From Maricaulis virginensis (GTDB taxonomy: Bacteria > Pseudomonadota > Alphaproteobacteria > Caulobacterales > Maricaulaceae), in contig NZ_BSFE01000001.1 of NCBI RefSeq assembly GCF_027922185.1, positions 635,317 to 699,316 of the forward strand: 64,000 nt of DNA. The letters run 5' to 3'. The notes under the pieces are model-generated. The model made no database searches. It worked only from the letters and a program-made list of their open reading frames with translations, and had not been told where the DNA came from. The translations under genes and the position numbers were made by a program. This document shows, one piece after another, positions 26,173 through 35,372 of the stretch (within the stretch, counting starts at the first letter, position 1; each line of letters begins with the position of its first letter).

Positions 26173-27366
26173 ATGAAACACTTTCTGACCGCCGCCACAG
26201 CCGCGCTGGCCCTCACGGCCACGGCTGCCGCCCAGGACTATTTCCCGCCCCGGGGCGATGCGGACTGGGAGCGGCGGGAGGCGGCGGAGATGGGGCTGGA
26301 CCCCGTTGCCCTGCAGGCCGCCGTGGAGTTTGCCATCGCCAACGAGACGGCGCCGCCGGAAGGCTGGACCGGGGTCGATGTGCGCGATCTGTCCGTCATG
26401 GTGCCGCTGACCTGGGCCTATGAACCCTTTTCCAGCCCGGTGGGCGAACTGCGGCCGCGCGGTGGCCCGGCGGGGATCATCCTGCGCGACGGCTATATCG
26501 TCGCCGAGTGGGGCGATCCGGAGCGGGTCGACATGACTTTCTCGATCTCCAAGAGCTTCCTGTCGCACACGGTGGGGCTGGCAGTGGATGACGGGCTGAT
26601 CGCCAGCGTCGACGAGCCGGTGTCCGGCTCGGTCGAGGACTCGCGCTTTCATACCGATCACAATGCGCCGATCACCTGGGACCAGATGCTGCGCCAGACT
26701 TCGGGCTGGTGGGGCACGCTGTTCGGCAAGCCGGCCTGGGCCGACCGTCCGGCGCGCGACAATCCTGCGCGCGATCTCGTTGCGGGTCCGCCGGAGCCAG
26801 GTTCTGCATGGGAATACAATGATGTGCGCGTGAATGCTCTGGCGCTGGCTGCACTGCATGTCTGGCAGCGTCCGCTGCCGGATGTGCTGGCCGAGCGGAT
26901 CATGGATCCGATCGGCTCGTCCGGCACCTGGGAGTGGCATGGCTATGAGAACAGTCATGTCGAGATCGGCGGGGAAGAGATGTGGTCGGTCTCCGGCGGC
27001 GGCCATTGGGGCGGCGGCATGATGATCTCGGCCTATGACCAGGCGCGCTTCGGCCTGCTGGGTCTCCATCGCGGCAACTGGGATGGCGAGCAATTGCTGT
27101 CCGAGAGCTGGTATGAGCGTTCGCTGACGCCGACCGATGTGATGCCGTCCTACGGCTATATGAACTTCTTCCTCAACACGCCCGGCGATGAGCGCGCGGC
27201 GATCGCCGTGGAGGAGGCGCCGGCCGGAAGCTTTGCCTATCTGGGTGCCGGCGCGAACATGATCTTCATCGATCCAGAGCACGACATCGTCGCCGTCGTC
27301 CGCTGGATCGATGCCGGCCAGCGCGGCGCATTCATCCGCCATCTGATGGCGGCGGTGGAGGAGTAG
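26173..27366 (+). CDS. Secreted serine hydrolase, beta-lactamase/NylB-like (PF00144 type)
   Basis: The 397-residue protein has a signal peptide (MKHFLTAATAALALTATAAA, cut before QDY). The mature part is a penicillin-recognising hydrolase with the SxxK motif SISK (Ser124, Lys127) and a second motif EYNDVRVN, where the Tyr is the general base. The third motif region is GAGANMIFIDP. The Y-N-D in place of the class C Y-x-N fits esterase/6-aminohexanoate-hydrolase-like members better than true AmpC. Start at 26173 is set by the signal peptide. Likely periplasmic; substrate unknown. Confidence 0.85.
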   Translation: MKHFLTAATAALALTATAAAQDYFPPRGDADWERREAAEMGLDPVALQAAVEFAIANETAPPEGWTGVDVRDLSVMVPLTWAYEPFSSPVGELRPRGGPAGIILRDGYIVAEWGDPERVDMTFSISKSFLSHTVGLAVDDGLIASVDEPVSGSVEDSRFHTDHNAPITWDQMLRQTSGWWGTLFGKPAWADRPARDNPARDLVAGPPEPGSAWEYNDVRVNALALAALHVWQRPLPDVLAERIMDPIGSSGTWEWHGYENSHVEIGGEEMWSVSGGGHWGGGMMISAYDQARFGLLGLHRGNWDGEQLLSESWYERSLTPTDVMPSYGYMNFFLNTPGDERAAIAVEEAPAGSFAYLGAGANMIFIDPEHDIVAVVRWIDAGQRGAFIRHLMAAVEE

Positions 27367-27470
27367 GGTCAGAGGCGGCGAGCGCCGGTCAACCTGTCCG
27401 TTTGTGCTATTGCGCATCGCGCCATGCTGCGCCCAACCTGCTGCGATGACGGCAGAGCCAGGGGGATGGC

Positions 27471-29366
27471 GTGGATCGCTTGTGGATGACAACGGCGCTG
27501 GCCCTGTGCCTGGGCGCGGCAGGACTGGATCAGGTTTCGGCCCAGACAGCGGCCCAGACGGCCGGGCAGGCTGTCCCGGCCGCAACGGCGCCGGCGGAAC
27601 GCTCCGACGACGAGTTGTGGAACGAGCTGAAGGCACTGTCCGGCTCGCCGGTCGAGGACGGGCTGTGGGAGGCCGCCGAGGCGGCGACCGAGCATGTCTT
27701 CGGATCGGCGCTGGAGCGCGAGACCGGCGAGAAGGTGTTCGAGACCATCGCCGCGGCGCTGGAGCGCGACTGGCGCGGGGCGGCACAGCTGGCGGGGCCG
27801 GAAATCCTGTCGGCCTACCTGCCCGGCGTCGGCCAGTATATCGAACTGGTGCAGAGCGCCGCGCAGCAGATCGACCGGGTGACCGATGAATGGGCTGCCC
27901 AGCTTTACGACCACGACTCCTATCGCTGGGTGGAGGAGCAGGTCGCAGCGGAATACACCCGCTTGCGCGCGCCGATGGTCGACCAGCTGAACGAGCCCTT
28001 CTACGGCTATATCGACGATGACAGCTATGCCTTCATGCCCAGCTATGCGCTGCCGGTCGGGTCGCAGGCCCAGATCCGGGCGCGGGCCTTCGAGGCGCAG
28101 CTGTTCGAGCGCTTCATGCAACAGCCCTTCATGGATGAGCTGACCGCGACCGACTACACCTCCAATGGCGGCGGGGTGGGCGGGCTCTACACCCGCTCCT
28201 ATCCGGCGATGGTGCGCGAGATCCTGGGCTATGAGCCCGAGCCGCGGCGGTTGTTCAATTATTTCTACCACCGCGCCACGCGGCAGAATCTCCAGACCTA
28301 TTTCGACCTGCACGAATATGTCGAGGCCGAGCATATGCGCCGCCGGGCGCGCGAGCGCCGGCAGGCGGTGATCGATGCCTATCGTGCCGCGCTGGCCGAG
28401 CAGAACACGCCGCAGCCCTACATCCATCTCGCCTGTCCCCCGGCGACGGGTTTCCAGGCCGGGTTTGACGGGGAGGTGCACGATGACCGCGCCAATTCCG
28501 GCATTCGTGCCTTCCGCACCGAATTGTATGCGGCGGCCGAGGCGCACGGGGTCGATGCGGCCGCGATCGAGACGATGGTGGCAAGCCGGATCTCGCCCGG
28601 CCTGATCACAGATGTCGCCTATCGTTTCAATGTGGCCGAGATGGAGAATCCGCCTGCCGGAACGCCGCGGCCGGCGGCCTTGAGCCTGGTGCTCTCGCCG
28701 GAAGTGCTGGGCACGATCTGGTCGGGCCGTCCGACCTCTATCGCCGCGTCGCGACGCACGGCACATATCGCCTTCGGCAAGGCGCTGCTGGACACCGGAC
28801 CGCAATTGCTGTCGGCGCATTTCGCACCGGTTGCGGCTGTGGGGCCGGGCGATCCGGCGGCCCAGCCCCTGACGCTGACCGTCACCGGGGTCGACTTCAC
28901 ACATGCGCACCGTTTCGGCGCCAATATCCGCTCGCGGCTGGCGCTGGGCGTGGCCGCCTGTTTCGAGGGCGAGGTGCTGTTCGACACGACGATCCGGACC
29001 GGGGAGTTCGATGTCGGGTATCGCGGGCTCGGTTTCAATCACTCCGAGAGCATGACGGTGATCGCGATGGAGGGGCTGGCCCTGGCTCTGGGCGAGGCCG
29101 CTGACCGGATCGCTGTCGGTGCGGACGGGCGGCTGGCGACCTATCTGGCCGGCGCGTCGCCGCAGGAAAGGCTGAGCGGCGCCGCTGCGGAACAGGCTGC
29201 CGCGCGCCAGCCCGTCCAGACTGCCTCCGCGCCGCCCGCCATGCCGCGTTCGACGGTCGAGCGCATGCGCGAGCTGGAGGAATTGCGCGAGGCCGGCATG
29301 ATCGATGCGGACGAGTTTGCGCGGTTGCGGTCCGAAATCCTCGGCGCGCTGACCAGCGGGGATTGA
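27471..29366 (+). CDS. Large exported protein of unknown function with C-terminal SHOCT motif
   Basis: The 631-residue product starts at a GTG (27471) with a signal peptide ending near VSAQ. Residues 25-560 match no family I recognise. They contain many aromatic residues (FYGYIDDDSYAFMPSYALP) and a charged helix around EAEHMRRRARERRQ. The last 40 residues, RELEELREAGMIDADEFARLRSEIL, are a SHOCT element, a short helix pair usually found at protein termini. It lies 105 nt after the serine hydrolase in the same direction. It is convergent with hutC, leaving only 8 nt between the stop codons. Confidence 0.7.
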   Translation: MDRLWMTTALALCLGAAGLDQVSAQTAAQTAGQAVPAATAPAERSDDELWNELKALSGSPVEDGLWEAAEAATEHVFGSALERETGEKVFETIAAALERDWRGAAQLAGPEILSAYLPGVGQYIELVQSAAQQIDRVTDEWAAQLYDHDSYRWVEEQVAAEYTRLRAPMVDQLNEPFYGYIDDDSYAFMPSYALPVGSQAQIRARAFEAQLFERFMQQPFMDELTATDYTSNGGGVGGLYTRSYPAMVREILGYEPEPRRLFNYFYHRATRQNLQTYFDLHEYVEAEHMRRRARERRQAVIDAYRAALAEQNTPQPYIHLACPPATGFQAGFDGEVHDDRANSGIRAFRTELYAAAEAHGVDAAAIETMVASRISPGLITDVAYRFNVAEMENPPAGTPRPAALSLVLSPEVLGTIWSGRPTSIAASRRTAHIAFGKALLDTGPQLLSAHFAPVAAVGPGDPAAQPLTLTVTGVDFTHAHRFGANIRSRLALGVAACFEGEVLFDTTIRTGEFDVGYRGLGFNHSESMTVIAMEGLALALGEAADRIAVGADGRLATYLAGASPQERLSGAAAEQAAARQPVQTASAPPAMPRSTVERMRELEELREAGMIDADEFARLRSEILGALTSGD

Positions 29367-29374
29367 GTGCCGGT

Positions 29375-30112
29375 CTAACCCTGCGGGCTGAAGCGTTCGG
29401 TCATCGAGTGGCGCGAGCCGGGATGGGTCAGGCGGGCATAGGTGACGACGTCCTGGCCCTGGAAGGTGCGGCGCTCCAGCACGAGGCAGGCCGCGCCGGG
29501 CTCGACGCCGAGACGGCGGGCCAGCTCCGTATCGGCATTGATGGCGGAGACCGTGTGTTCGGCCTCGGTCCAGGGCGCGGCGCGCAGCAGCCAGCCGCCG
29601 GGGCCTTCGGTGTGGAAACCGGCCTGGGCGGCGCCGGGCAGAAGGGCGAGATTGATCCAGCGTTCCTCGAACTCGACGATCTCGCCATCCGCCGTGTGCA
29701 GGCACTCCACATGCTGCAGACGCGCGCCGGGCGGCAGGCGCATGGCCCGGGCGATCCCGGGCGAGGCGGGCACGGTGTCGTCGGTCTCGCAGACATAGCC
29801 ATAGGCCTGGCCGCGGGCGGGAATGGCCTTGGCCATGTCGACGATTTTCAGCAGGGCGGCGGGCGCGTCGGGCTGGGCCACGAAGGTCCCGGCGCGCCGG
29901 CGGCGGACCAGCAGGCCTTCCTCGGTCAGTTCCCGCAGGGCGCGATTGACCGTCATGCGGGCCGTGGCGAGCGATTGCGAGAGATCGGCTTCCGAGGGCA
30001 GGCGGTCGCCCGGCTTCCAGGCACCCGACCGGATCTGCGCGGTCACGGCGCGCTTGATCTGGTCGTAGACCGGCCCGCGCCCGTCCAGTTCGATGGCCTC
30101 GATCTGCGGCAT
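29375..30112 (-). CDS. hutC: Histidine utilisation repressor, GntR/HutC family
   Basis: The 245-residue protein has an N-terminal GntR winged helix (LPSEADLSQSLATARMTVNRALREL) and a C-terminal UTRA ligand domain, which in HutC senses urocanate. The ATG at 30112 overlaps the hutF stop (TGATG), so hutF-hutC is one unit. A TTGTATAGACAA-like site between hutF and hutI is the expected target. Confidence 0.93.
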   Translation of the reverse strand: MPQIEAIELDGRGPVYDQIKRAVTAQIRSGAWKPGDRLPSEADLSQSLATARMTVNRALRELTEEGLLVRRRRAGTFVAQPDAPAALLKIVDMAKAIPARGQAYGYVCETDDTVPASPGIARAMRLPPGARLQHVECLHTADGEIVEFEERWINLALLPGAAQAGFHTEGPGGWLLRAAPWTEAEHTVSAINADTELARRLGVEPGAACLVLERRTFQGQDVVTYARLTHPGSRHSMTERFSPQG

Positions 30113-31479
30113 CAGCCCCCTCCGTGCAGCAGGTCCGCAATGGCGGTGCGATAGGCGGCCAGTGCGCTTTCGCGTGCCCGGGCGCGGCCTGCTGTCACCT
30201 GCGCCTGTCCGCCGACATGCACCGAGCGGACACACCCCTTGTCGCCGCAGAATATCCAGCTGTCCAGCAGAGCATCCGCAGATCGTCCCGTCAGGTGCGG
30301 ATTTTCGGTGTCCAGCTCGACGAAATCGGCGCGCTGCCCGGGGGCGAGACCGGCGGCGGGCTGTTTCAGGGCCCGGGCCCCGCCGGCGAGGGCGGCTTCG
30401 AACAGGGTGCGGCCTGTCGAGCGGCCAGGCGCGGCGAGCGCATTACGGCGGCGGGCGGTCAGGCGGACGCCGTATTCCAGCAGGCGCAGCTCCTCGGCGA
30501 GATCGATGCGGATATGGCTGTCCGAGCCGATCCCGATCCGGCCGCCGGCCTCGAGATAATCGCGCGCCGGAAACAGCCCGTCGCCCAGATTGGCCTCGGT
30601 CAGCGGGCACAGGCCGGCCACGGCGCCGGAGCGGGCGAGGGCGGTTGTTTCGCCGGCGTCCATATGGGTCGCGTGCACGAGGCACCAGTCGGCATTAACC
30701 GCGACATGGTCCATCAGATGGGCGACCGGGCGCCGTCCCGTCGCCGCGATACAATCCTCAACCTCTTGTGTCTGCTCGGCAATATGGATGTGGAACGGGG
30801 CGTTTTCCACAAGTGGCAGAATGGCAGAAATATCCTTAACGGGGGCGGCGCGCAGGGAGTGCGGCGCCAGGCCCAGCCGGGCATGGGGCAGGGCTGCGAC
30901 ATGCGCCTGCGCCGCTTCGACAAGCGCGGCATAGCTGTCCGGATCGTTGAGAAAGCGGCGCTGGCCATGGCCGGCCGGGGCGGCGTTGAAACCGCCATAG
31001 CGGTAATACACGGGCAGCAGGGTGAGGGCGATCCCGGTCGAAGCGGCGGCGGCGCACACCCGTCCGGCCATCTCGGCGCGGTCGTCATAGGGCGTGCCGT
31101 CGGGACCGTGATGGAGATAGTGGAACTCGCCGAGAGAGGTGAAGCCGCTCTCCAGCATCTCCACCTGCACCCAGGCGGCAATCGCCTCGACATGGTCGGG
31201 GGTGAGGCGGTCGTTGAAAGCGTACATCAATTGCCGCCAGGACCAGAAACTGTCCTCGCCCTCGCCGCGGCGCTCGGTGAGGCCGGCCATGGCGCGCTGG
31301 AAGCTGTGCGAGTGCAGATTGGCGAGACCCGGCACGACTGTGCCCAGCCGTGCCGCCTCCTTCGCGGGCTGTGTGTCCGTGTCGATACCGGCGATCAGGC
31401 CGGCGTCGTCGACACGGATGGTGACGCCATCGGCCCAGCCATCGGGCAGAAGGGCGGACTGGCAGTAAAATTCAGCCAT
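30112..31479 (-). CDS. hutF: Formimidoylglutamate deiminase
   Basis: The enzyme hydrolyses N-formimidoyl-glutamate to N-formylglutamate and ammonia. The 455-residue amidohydrolase shows the metal motif LANLHSHSFQRAMAG, then IHIAEQTQEV, and the late GSDSHIRIDLAEELR aspartate motif. HutF with HutG defines the five-step histidine pathway. It is divergent from hutI with 78 nt between starts. Confidence 0.95.
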   Translation of the reverse strand: MAEFYCQSALLPDGWADGVTIRVDDAGLIAGIDTDTQPAKEAARLGTVVPGLANLHSHSFQRAMAGLTERRGEGEDSFWSWRQLMYAFNDRLTPDHVEAIAAWVQVEMLESGFTSLGEFHYLHHGPDGTPYDDRAEMAGRVCAAAASTGIALTLLPVYYRYGGFNAAPAGHGQRRFLNDPDSYAALVEAAQAHVAALPHARLGLAPHSLRAAPVKDISAILPLVENAPFHIHIAEQTQEVEDCIAATGRRPVAHLMDHVAVNADWCLVHATHMDAGETTALARSGAVAGLCPLTEANLGDGLFPARDYLEAGGRIGIGSDSHIRIDLAEELRLLEYGVRLTARRRNALAAPGRSTGRTLFEAALAGGARALKQPAAGLAPGQRADFVELDTENPHLTGRSADALLDSWIFCGDKGCVRSVHVGGQAQVTAGRARARESALAAYRTAIADLLHGGG

Positions 31480-31520
31480 GGCGGCATGACCCCGCTGGAC
31501 AGACTCGGTTTGAGGAATTT

Positions 31521-31534
31521 ATTGTATAGACAAT
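31521..31534. promoter_or_regulatory. HutC operator between hutF and hutI
   Basis: ATTGTATAGACAAT is a 14-bp dyad with the TTGTATAGACAA core typical of HutC sites. It is centred in the 78-nt divergent gap, 24 nt upstream of hutI and 42 nt from hutF, so one site could control both arms. Confidence 0.8.
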
Positions 31535-31557
31535 TAGCCGCATGCAAAGGCCGTCCC

Positions 31558-32766
31558 ATGCAATTCGACCGTCTTCTCACGAATGCGCGCCTGGCGACAA
31601 TGGTGCCCGGCGGCACCGCTTATGGCGCCATCGAGGACGGCGCGATCGGGATTTCCGGCGAGCGGATCGCCTGGGCGGGCCCTGTGGCCGAGGTGCCGGG
31701 CGAAGCTGCCGTCACCGAGAATATGGACGGGCGCTGGATCACGCCGGCCCTGGTCGATTGCCACACCCATCTCGTCTTCGCCGGCGACCGCTCGGACGAG
31801 TATGAGCGCAAGCTGGCGGGCGAGGATTATGCCGCCATTGCCCGCGCCGGCGGCGGGATCCGCAAGACCGTCGAGGCGACGCGCAAGGCCGGTGCGGCCG
31901 AGCTGGCCGCCGGAGCGCTGTCGCGGCTCGATGCCTACGCGCTGGAAGGCGCCGGCACGGTCGAGATCAAGTCGGGCTATGGCCTCACCCACGACAGCGA
32001 ACTGGCGCAGCTGAAGGCGGCGCGCGGGGTTGGTCTGGCCTCGGGCATGCGCATTTCCGCGACCCTGCTGGCGGCGCACACCGTGCCGGTGGAGTATGAG
32101 GGCCGCCCGGGCGCCTATATCGACGAGGTCTGCATCCCGCTGGTGCGCGAGGCCGCACGGACAGGGCTGGCCGATGCGGTCGATGCCTATTGCGAGGGCA
32201 TTGCCTTCACGCCGGAAGAGACGCGCCGTCTGTTCATCGCCGCCAAGGCGGCCGGCCTGCCGGTGAAGCTGCATGCCGACCAGCTCTCCGATACCGGCGG
32301 CGGCCAGCTGGTCGCCGAGTTCGGCGGCCTGTCGGCGGACCATATCGAATACACGAATGAGGCGGGCATTGCCGCGATGGGCAAGGCGGGCACGGTGGGC
32401 GTGCTGCTGCCCGGCGCCTTCTATGCCCTGCGCGAAACGCAAAGACCGCCGGTCGAGGCGATGCGCGCGGCCGGTGTGCCGATGGCCGTGGCGACCGACG
32501 CCAATCCGGGCACCTCGCCGCTCGTCTCGCTGCTGACGGCCGCCAACATGGCCTGCACGCTCTTCCACCTGACCGTGGAGGAGGCGATCGCGGGCATTAC
32601 CCGTGAGGGCGCCCGGGCGCTGGGTCTGGCCGGCGAGATCGGCACGATCGAGGCCGGCAAGATGGCGGATCTCGCCGTCTGGGACATCGAGCGTCCGGCG
32701 GAACTGGTTCAATGGATCGGAAAACGGCCCCTGCATGGCCGTATCCTGGGAGGAGAATGGCTGTGA
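31558..32766 (+). CDS. hutI: Imidazolonepropionase
   Basis: The enzyme opens imidazolone-propionate to formimidoylglutamate. The 402-residue amidohydrolase has the VDCHTHLVFAGDR metal motif, LLAAHTVP, KLHADQLSD and ATDANPGTSP. The ATG at 31558 gives the family N-terminus; the frame is open much further upstream, but that part runs antisense through hutF. It overlaps hutH by 4 nt. Confidence 0.95.
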   Translation: MQFDRLLTNARLATMVPGGTAYGAIEDGAIGISGERIAWAGPVAEVPGEAAVTENMDGRWITPALVDCHTHLVFAGDRSDEYERKLAGEDYAAIARAGGGIRKTVEATRKAGAAELAAGALSRLDAYALEGAGTVEIKSGYGLTHDSELAQLKAARGVGLASGMRISATLLAAHTVPVEYEGRPGAYIDEVCIPLVREAARTGLADAVDAYCEGIAFTPEETRRLFIAAKAAGLPVKLHADQLSDTGGGQLVAEFGGLSADHIEYTNEAGIAAMGKAGTVGVLLPGAFYALRETQRPPVEAMRAAGVPMAVATDANPGTSPLVSLLTAANMACTLFHLTVEEAIAGITREGARALGLAGEIGTIEAGKMADLAVWDIERPAELVQWIGKRPLHGRILGGEWL

Positions 32767-34286
32767 GTTCGGTGACCGTAACCCCCGGCAGGATGATCCT
32801 GGCCGACTGGGCCGCAATCTGGCGCGGTGCCGGCGTGACGATCGACCCGGCCGCAAAGCCGGATGTCGATGCCGCGGCGCAGACTGTCGACGACCTCATC
32901 GCCTCGGGCCGGGCGGTCTACGGGCTCAATACCGGTTTCGGCAAGCTGGCCCAGACCCGCATCGCCAATGAGGAACTGGCCACGCTGCAGGAAAGGCTGG
33001 TGCTGTCGCATGCTGCCGGCGTCGGCGATGCGCTGCCCGAACCGGTCGTGCGCCTGATCCTGGCCCTGAAGATGGCCTCGCTGGCCCGCGGTGCTTCCGG
33101 CGTGCGCTGGACGACGATCGTGGCGATCCAGGCGATGCTGGACACGGGCGTGCTGCCGGTGATCCCGTCCCAGGGCTCGGTCGGGGCCTCCGGCGATCTC
33201 GCGCCGCTGGCCCACATGTCTGCCGCCCTGATCGGGGCGGGTGAGGCGACGTACCAGGGCGAGCGCCTGCCGGCCGCGGACGCGCTGAAAAAGGCCGGGC
33301 TGGAACCGGTCCGGCTGGGCCCCAAGGAGGGACTGGCGCTCTTGAACGGGACGCAGGCTTCGACAGCGCTGGCACTGGCCGGCCTGTTCGAGGTGGAAAG
33401 CGGTTTCCAGGCGGCGCTGCTGTCCGGCGCACTGTCGGTCGAGGCGGCCAAGGGCTCGGTCGCGCCTTTCGATCCGCGCATCCACCAGCTGCGCGGCCAT
33501 CCCGGCCAGATCGATGTGGCGCAGAGCTTGCGCGATTTGCTCGAGGGATCGGGCATCCTCGCCAGCCACGAGAATTGCGACAAGATCCAGGATCCGTACT
33601 GCCTGCGCTGCCAGCCGCAGGTGATGGGCGCGGTGCTGGACCTTCTGCGCCAGGCCGGCCAGGTGCTGGAACGCGAAGCCAATGCCGTCACCGACAATCC
33701 GCTGGTCTTCACCGATACCGGCGAAGCCATCTCCGGCGGCAATTTCCACGCCGAACCGGTCGCCTTCGCGGCCGACCAGATCGCCATGGCCGCCTGCGAG
33801 ATCGGCTCGATCTGCGAGCGCCGCATCGCGCTTTTGACCGATCCGGCCGTTTCCGGCCTGCCAGCCTTCCTGACGCCCAATCCGGGCATCAATTCCGGCT
33901 TCATGATCGCCCATGTCACGGCCGCGGCGCTGGTCTCGGAGAACAAGCAGAAGGCGTATCCGGCCTCGGTCGACAGCATTCCCACCTCGGCCAACCAGGA
34001 AGACCATGTCTCCATGGCGACGCATGGCGCCTTCCGCCTCCTGAAAATGGCGGAGAACCTGCACAATGTGGTGGCGATCGAGACGTTGTCCGCCGTGCAG
34101 GGGATGGAGTTCCACGACGGGCTGACCTCATCGCCGCGGCTCGAGGCCGTGCGGGGATGTTTGCGCGAGGCGGTTCCCGCCTACGGCGACGACCGCTATT
34201 TTGCGCCCGATATCGCCAGCGCCCGTCGCCTGGTGACGGGCAGGGGGCTCGTCGCGGCAGCGGGTGAATTGCCCGGGATTGCCTAG
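32763..34286 (+). CDS. hutH: Histidine ammonia-lyase
   Basis: The enzyme converts histidine to urocanate. The MIO prosthetic group forms from Ala142-Ser143-Gly144 in GSVGASGDLAPL, the same numbering as characterised HutH when the GTG at 32763 is used. That start also overlaps the hutI stop as GTGA and sits 7 nt after AGGAG; the ATG at 32757 is only 1 nt from the same site and is rejected. The product has 507 residues, normal for the family. Confidence 0.96.
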   Translation: MSSVTVTPGRMILADWAAIWRGAGVTIDPAAKPDVDAAAQTVDDLIASGRAVYGLNTGFGKLAQTRIANEELATLQERLVLSHAAGVGDALPEPVVRLILALKMASLARGASGVRWTTIVAIQAMLDTGVLPVIPSQGSVGASGDLAPLAHMSAALIGAGEATYQGERLPAADALKKAGLEPVRLGPKEGLALLNGTQASTALALAGLFEVESGFQAALLSGALSVEAAKGSVAPFDPRIHQLRGHPGQIDVAQSLRDLLEGSGILASHENCDKIQDPYCLRCQPQVMGAVLDLLRQAGQVLEREANAVTDNPLVFTDTGEAISGGNFHAEPVAFAADQIAMAACEIGSICERRIALLTDPAVSGLPAFLTPNPGINSGFMIAHVTAAALVSENKQKAYPASVDSIPTSANQEDHVSMATHGAFRLLKMAENLHNVVAIETLSAVQGMEFHDGLTSSPRLEAVRGCLREAVPAYGDDRYFAPDIASARRLVTGRGLVAAAGELPGIA

Positions 34287-35099
34287 ATGAACGTCTTCTT
34301 CGAGAAACGCGGAAGCTCGCCGCTGATCGTGTCCATGCCGCATTCGGGAACCCATCTGCCCGACGGGATGGCCGAGCGGATGACCGAGGCGGCACGCGGC
34401 CTGCCGGACACGGACTGGCATGTGCCGGAGCTCTACGATTTTCTCGGCGAGCTCGGCGCCAGCATGATCCGCGCCACCCATTCGCGCTATGTCATCGATC
34501 TCAATCGCGACCCGACAGGCGCCTCGCTCTATCCCGGCCAGGCGACGACGGAACTGGTGCCGACAACGCTGTTCGACGGATCGCCGGTCTACCGGCCGGG
34601 CGAGGAACCGGACGAGGACGAGATCGAGCGGCGCCGCACGGATTATTACGATCCCTACCACCGCGCCCTGACCGAGATGATCGTCAAGGTGCGCATGGAG
34701 CACGGCTATGTCGTGCTGTGGGACGCCCATTCCATCCTCGATGAAGTGCCGCGCCTGTTCGAGGGCGTGCTGCCGGATCTCAATCTGGGCACGAATGGCG
34801 GGGAGAGCTGTGACCGGACCATCGAGCGCTGGGCGGTGAAGGCGATGATGGATCACGAGGATTATGCCTCGATCGTCAATGGCCGTTTCAAGGGCGGCTG
34901 GATCACGCGCGCCTATGGCCGCCCGGGGCTCAACGTGCATGCCCTGCAGATGGAACTCGCCCAGTCGGCCTACATGGACGAGGGCGAGCCCTGGACATTC
35001 AGCGAAGACAAGGCGGGCAGGCTGCGCCTGGCGCTCAAGGACACAATGAAGGCGGCCCTGAAGGCGGCCGCGATGCTCTATTCCGGAGAGGTGAAGTAG
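34287..35099 (+). CDS. hutG: N-formylglutamate amidohydrolase
   Basis: The enzyme hydrolyses N-formylglutamate to glutamate and formate, the last step after HutF. The 270-residue protein begins with family motif IVSMPHSGTHLP and has the metal-ligand regions HSRYVIDLNRDP and LWDAHSI. The ATG directly follows the hutH stop codon with no gap, so coupling is expected. A repeat-filled 273-nt gap follows before hutU. Confidence 0.94.
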   Translation: MNVFFEKRGSSPLIVSMPHSGTHLPDGMAERMTEAARGLPDTDWHVPELYDFLGELGASMIRATHSRYVIDLNRDPTGASLYPGQATTELVPTTLFDGSPVYRPGEEPDEDEIERRRTDYYDPYHRALTEMIVKVRMEHGYVVLWDAHSILDEVPRLFEGVLPDLNLGTNGGESCDRTIERWAVKAMMDHEDYASIVNGRFKGGWITRAYGRPGLNVHALQMELAQSAYMDEGEPWTFSEDKAGRLRLALKDTMKAALKAAAMLYSGEVK

Positions 35100-35167
35100 T
35101 TGGCGCCGGGCTGTGGGCAAGAATGTTCTCCGATGGGTGAAAGGCAAGCGAAACGGTGCGAGCGCGT

Positions 35168-35318
35168 CATCCTTCCCCTTGATGGGGAAGGTGGCCCAGC
35201 GCGCAGCGCTGGGTCGGAAGGGGTGAATCCCGGTGCTCGATAGCTTGCAGAAACCTCGCCCCCACCCCCTCCACCGCAGCAGAGCTGCGGTCCTCCTCCC
35301 CCATCAAGGGGGAGGATG
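35168..35318. repeat. Family-A intergenic inverted repeat, copy 2 (inside the hut operon)
   Basis: The left arm CATCCTTCCCCTTGATGGGG continues into AAGG (35168-35191). The right arm CCTCCCCCATCAAGGGGGAG continues into GATG (35295-35318). The interior again holds GGAAGGGGTGAATCCCGG. Same orientation as copy 1. The insertion separates hutG from hutU and could attenuate hutU. Confidence 0.8.
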
Positions 35319-35372
35319 GCGCTCCGCTATCGCGCTTTATTCGCCACGGCCCGTTTTGAAGGAAAGTCTCTT

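Noticed and set aside
27369..30140. Minus-strand open frame of over 900 codons across the SHOCT protein and hutC
   Set aside because: It crosses two real genes in other frames, is Arg/Gln/His-rich and lacks motifs. hutC in a different minus frame is certain.
30124..31557. Plus-strand open frame upstream of and continuous with hutI
   Set aside because: It is antisense to hutF. hutI homology starts at the ATG at 31558, so the upstream part is only an open extension.
32712..32762. Earlier starts for hutH, including ATG at 32757
   Set aside because: The GTG at 32763 has ideal ribosome-site spacing, a GTGA overlap with hutI and gives the standard MIO numbering Ala142.
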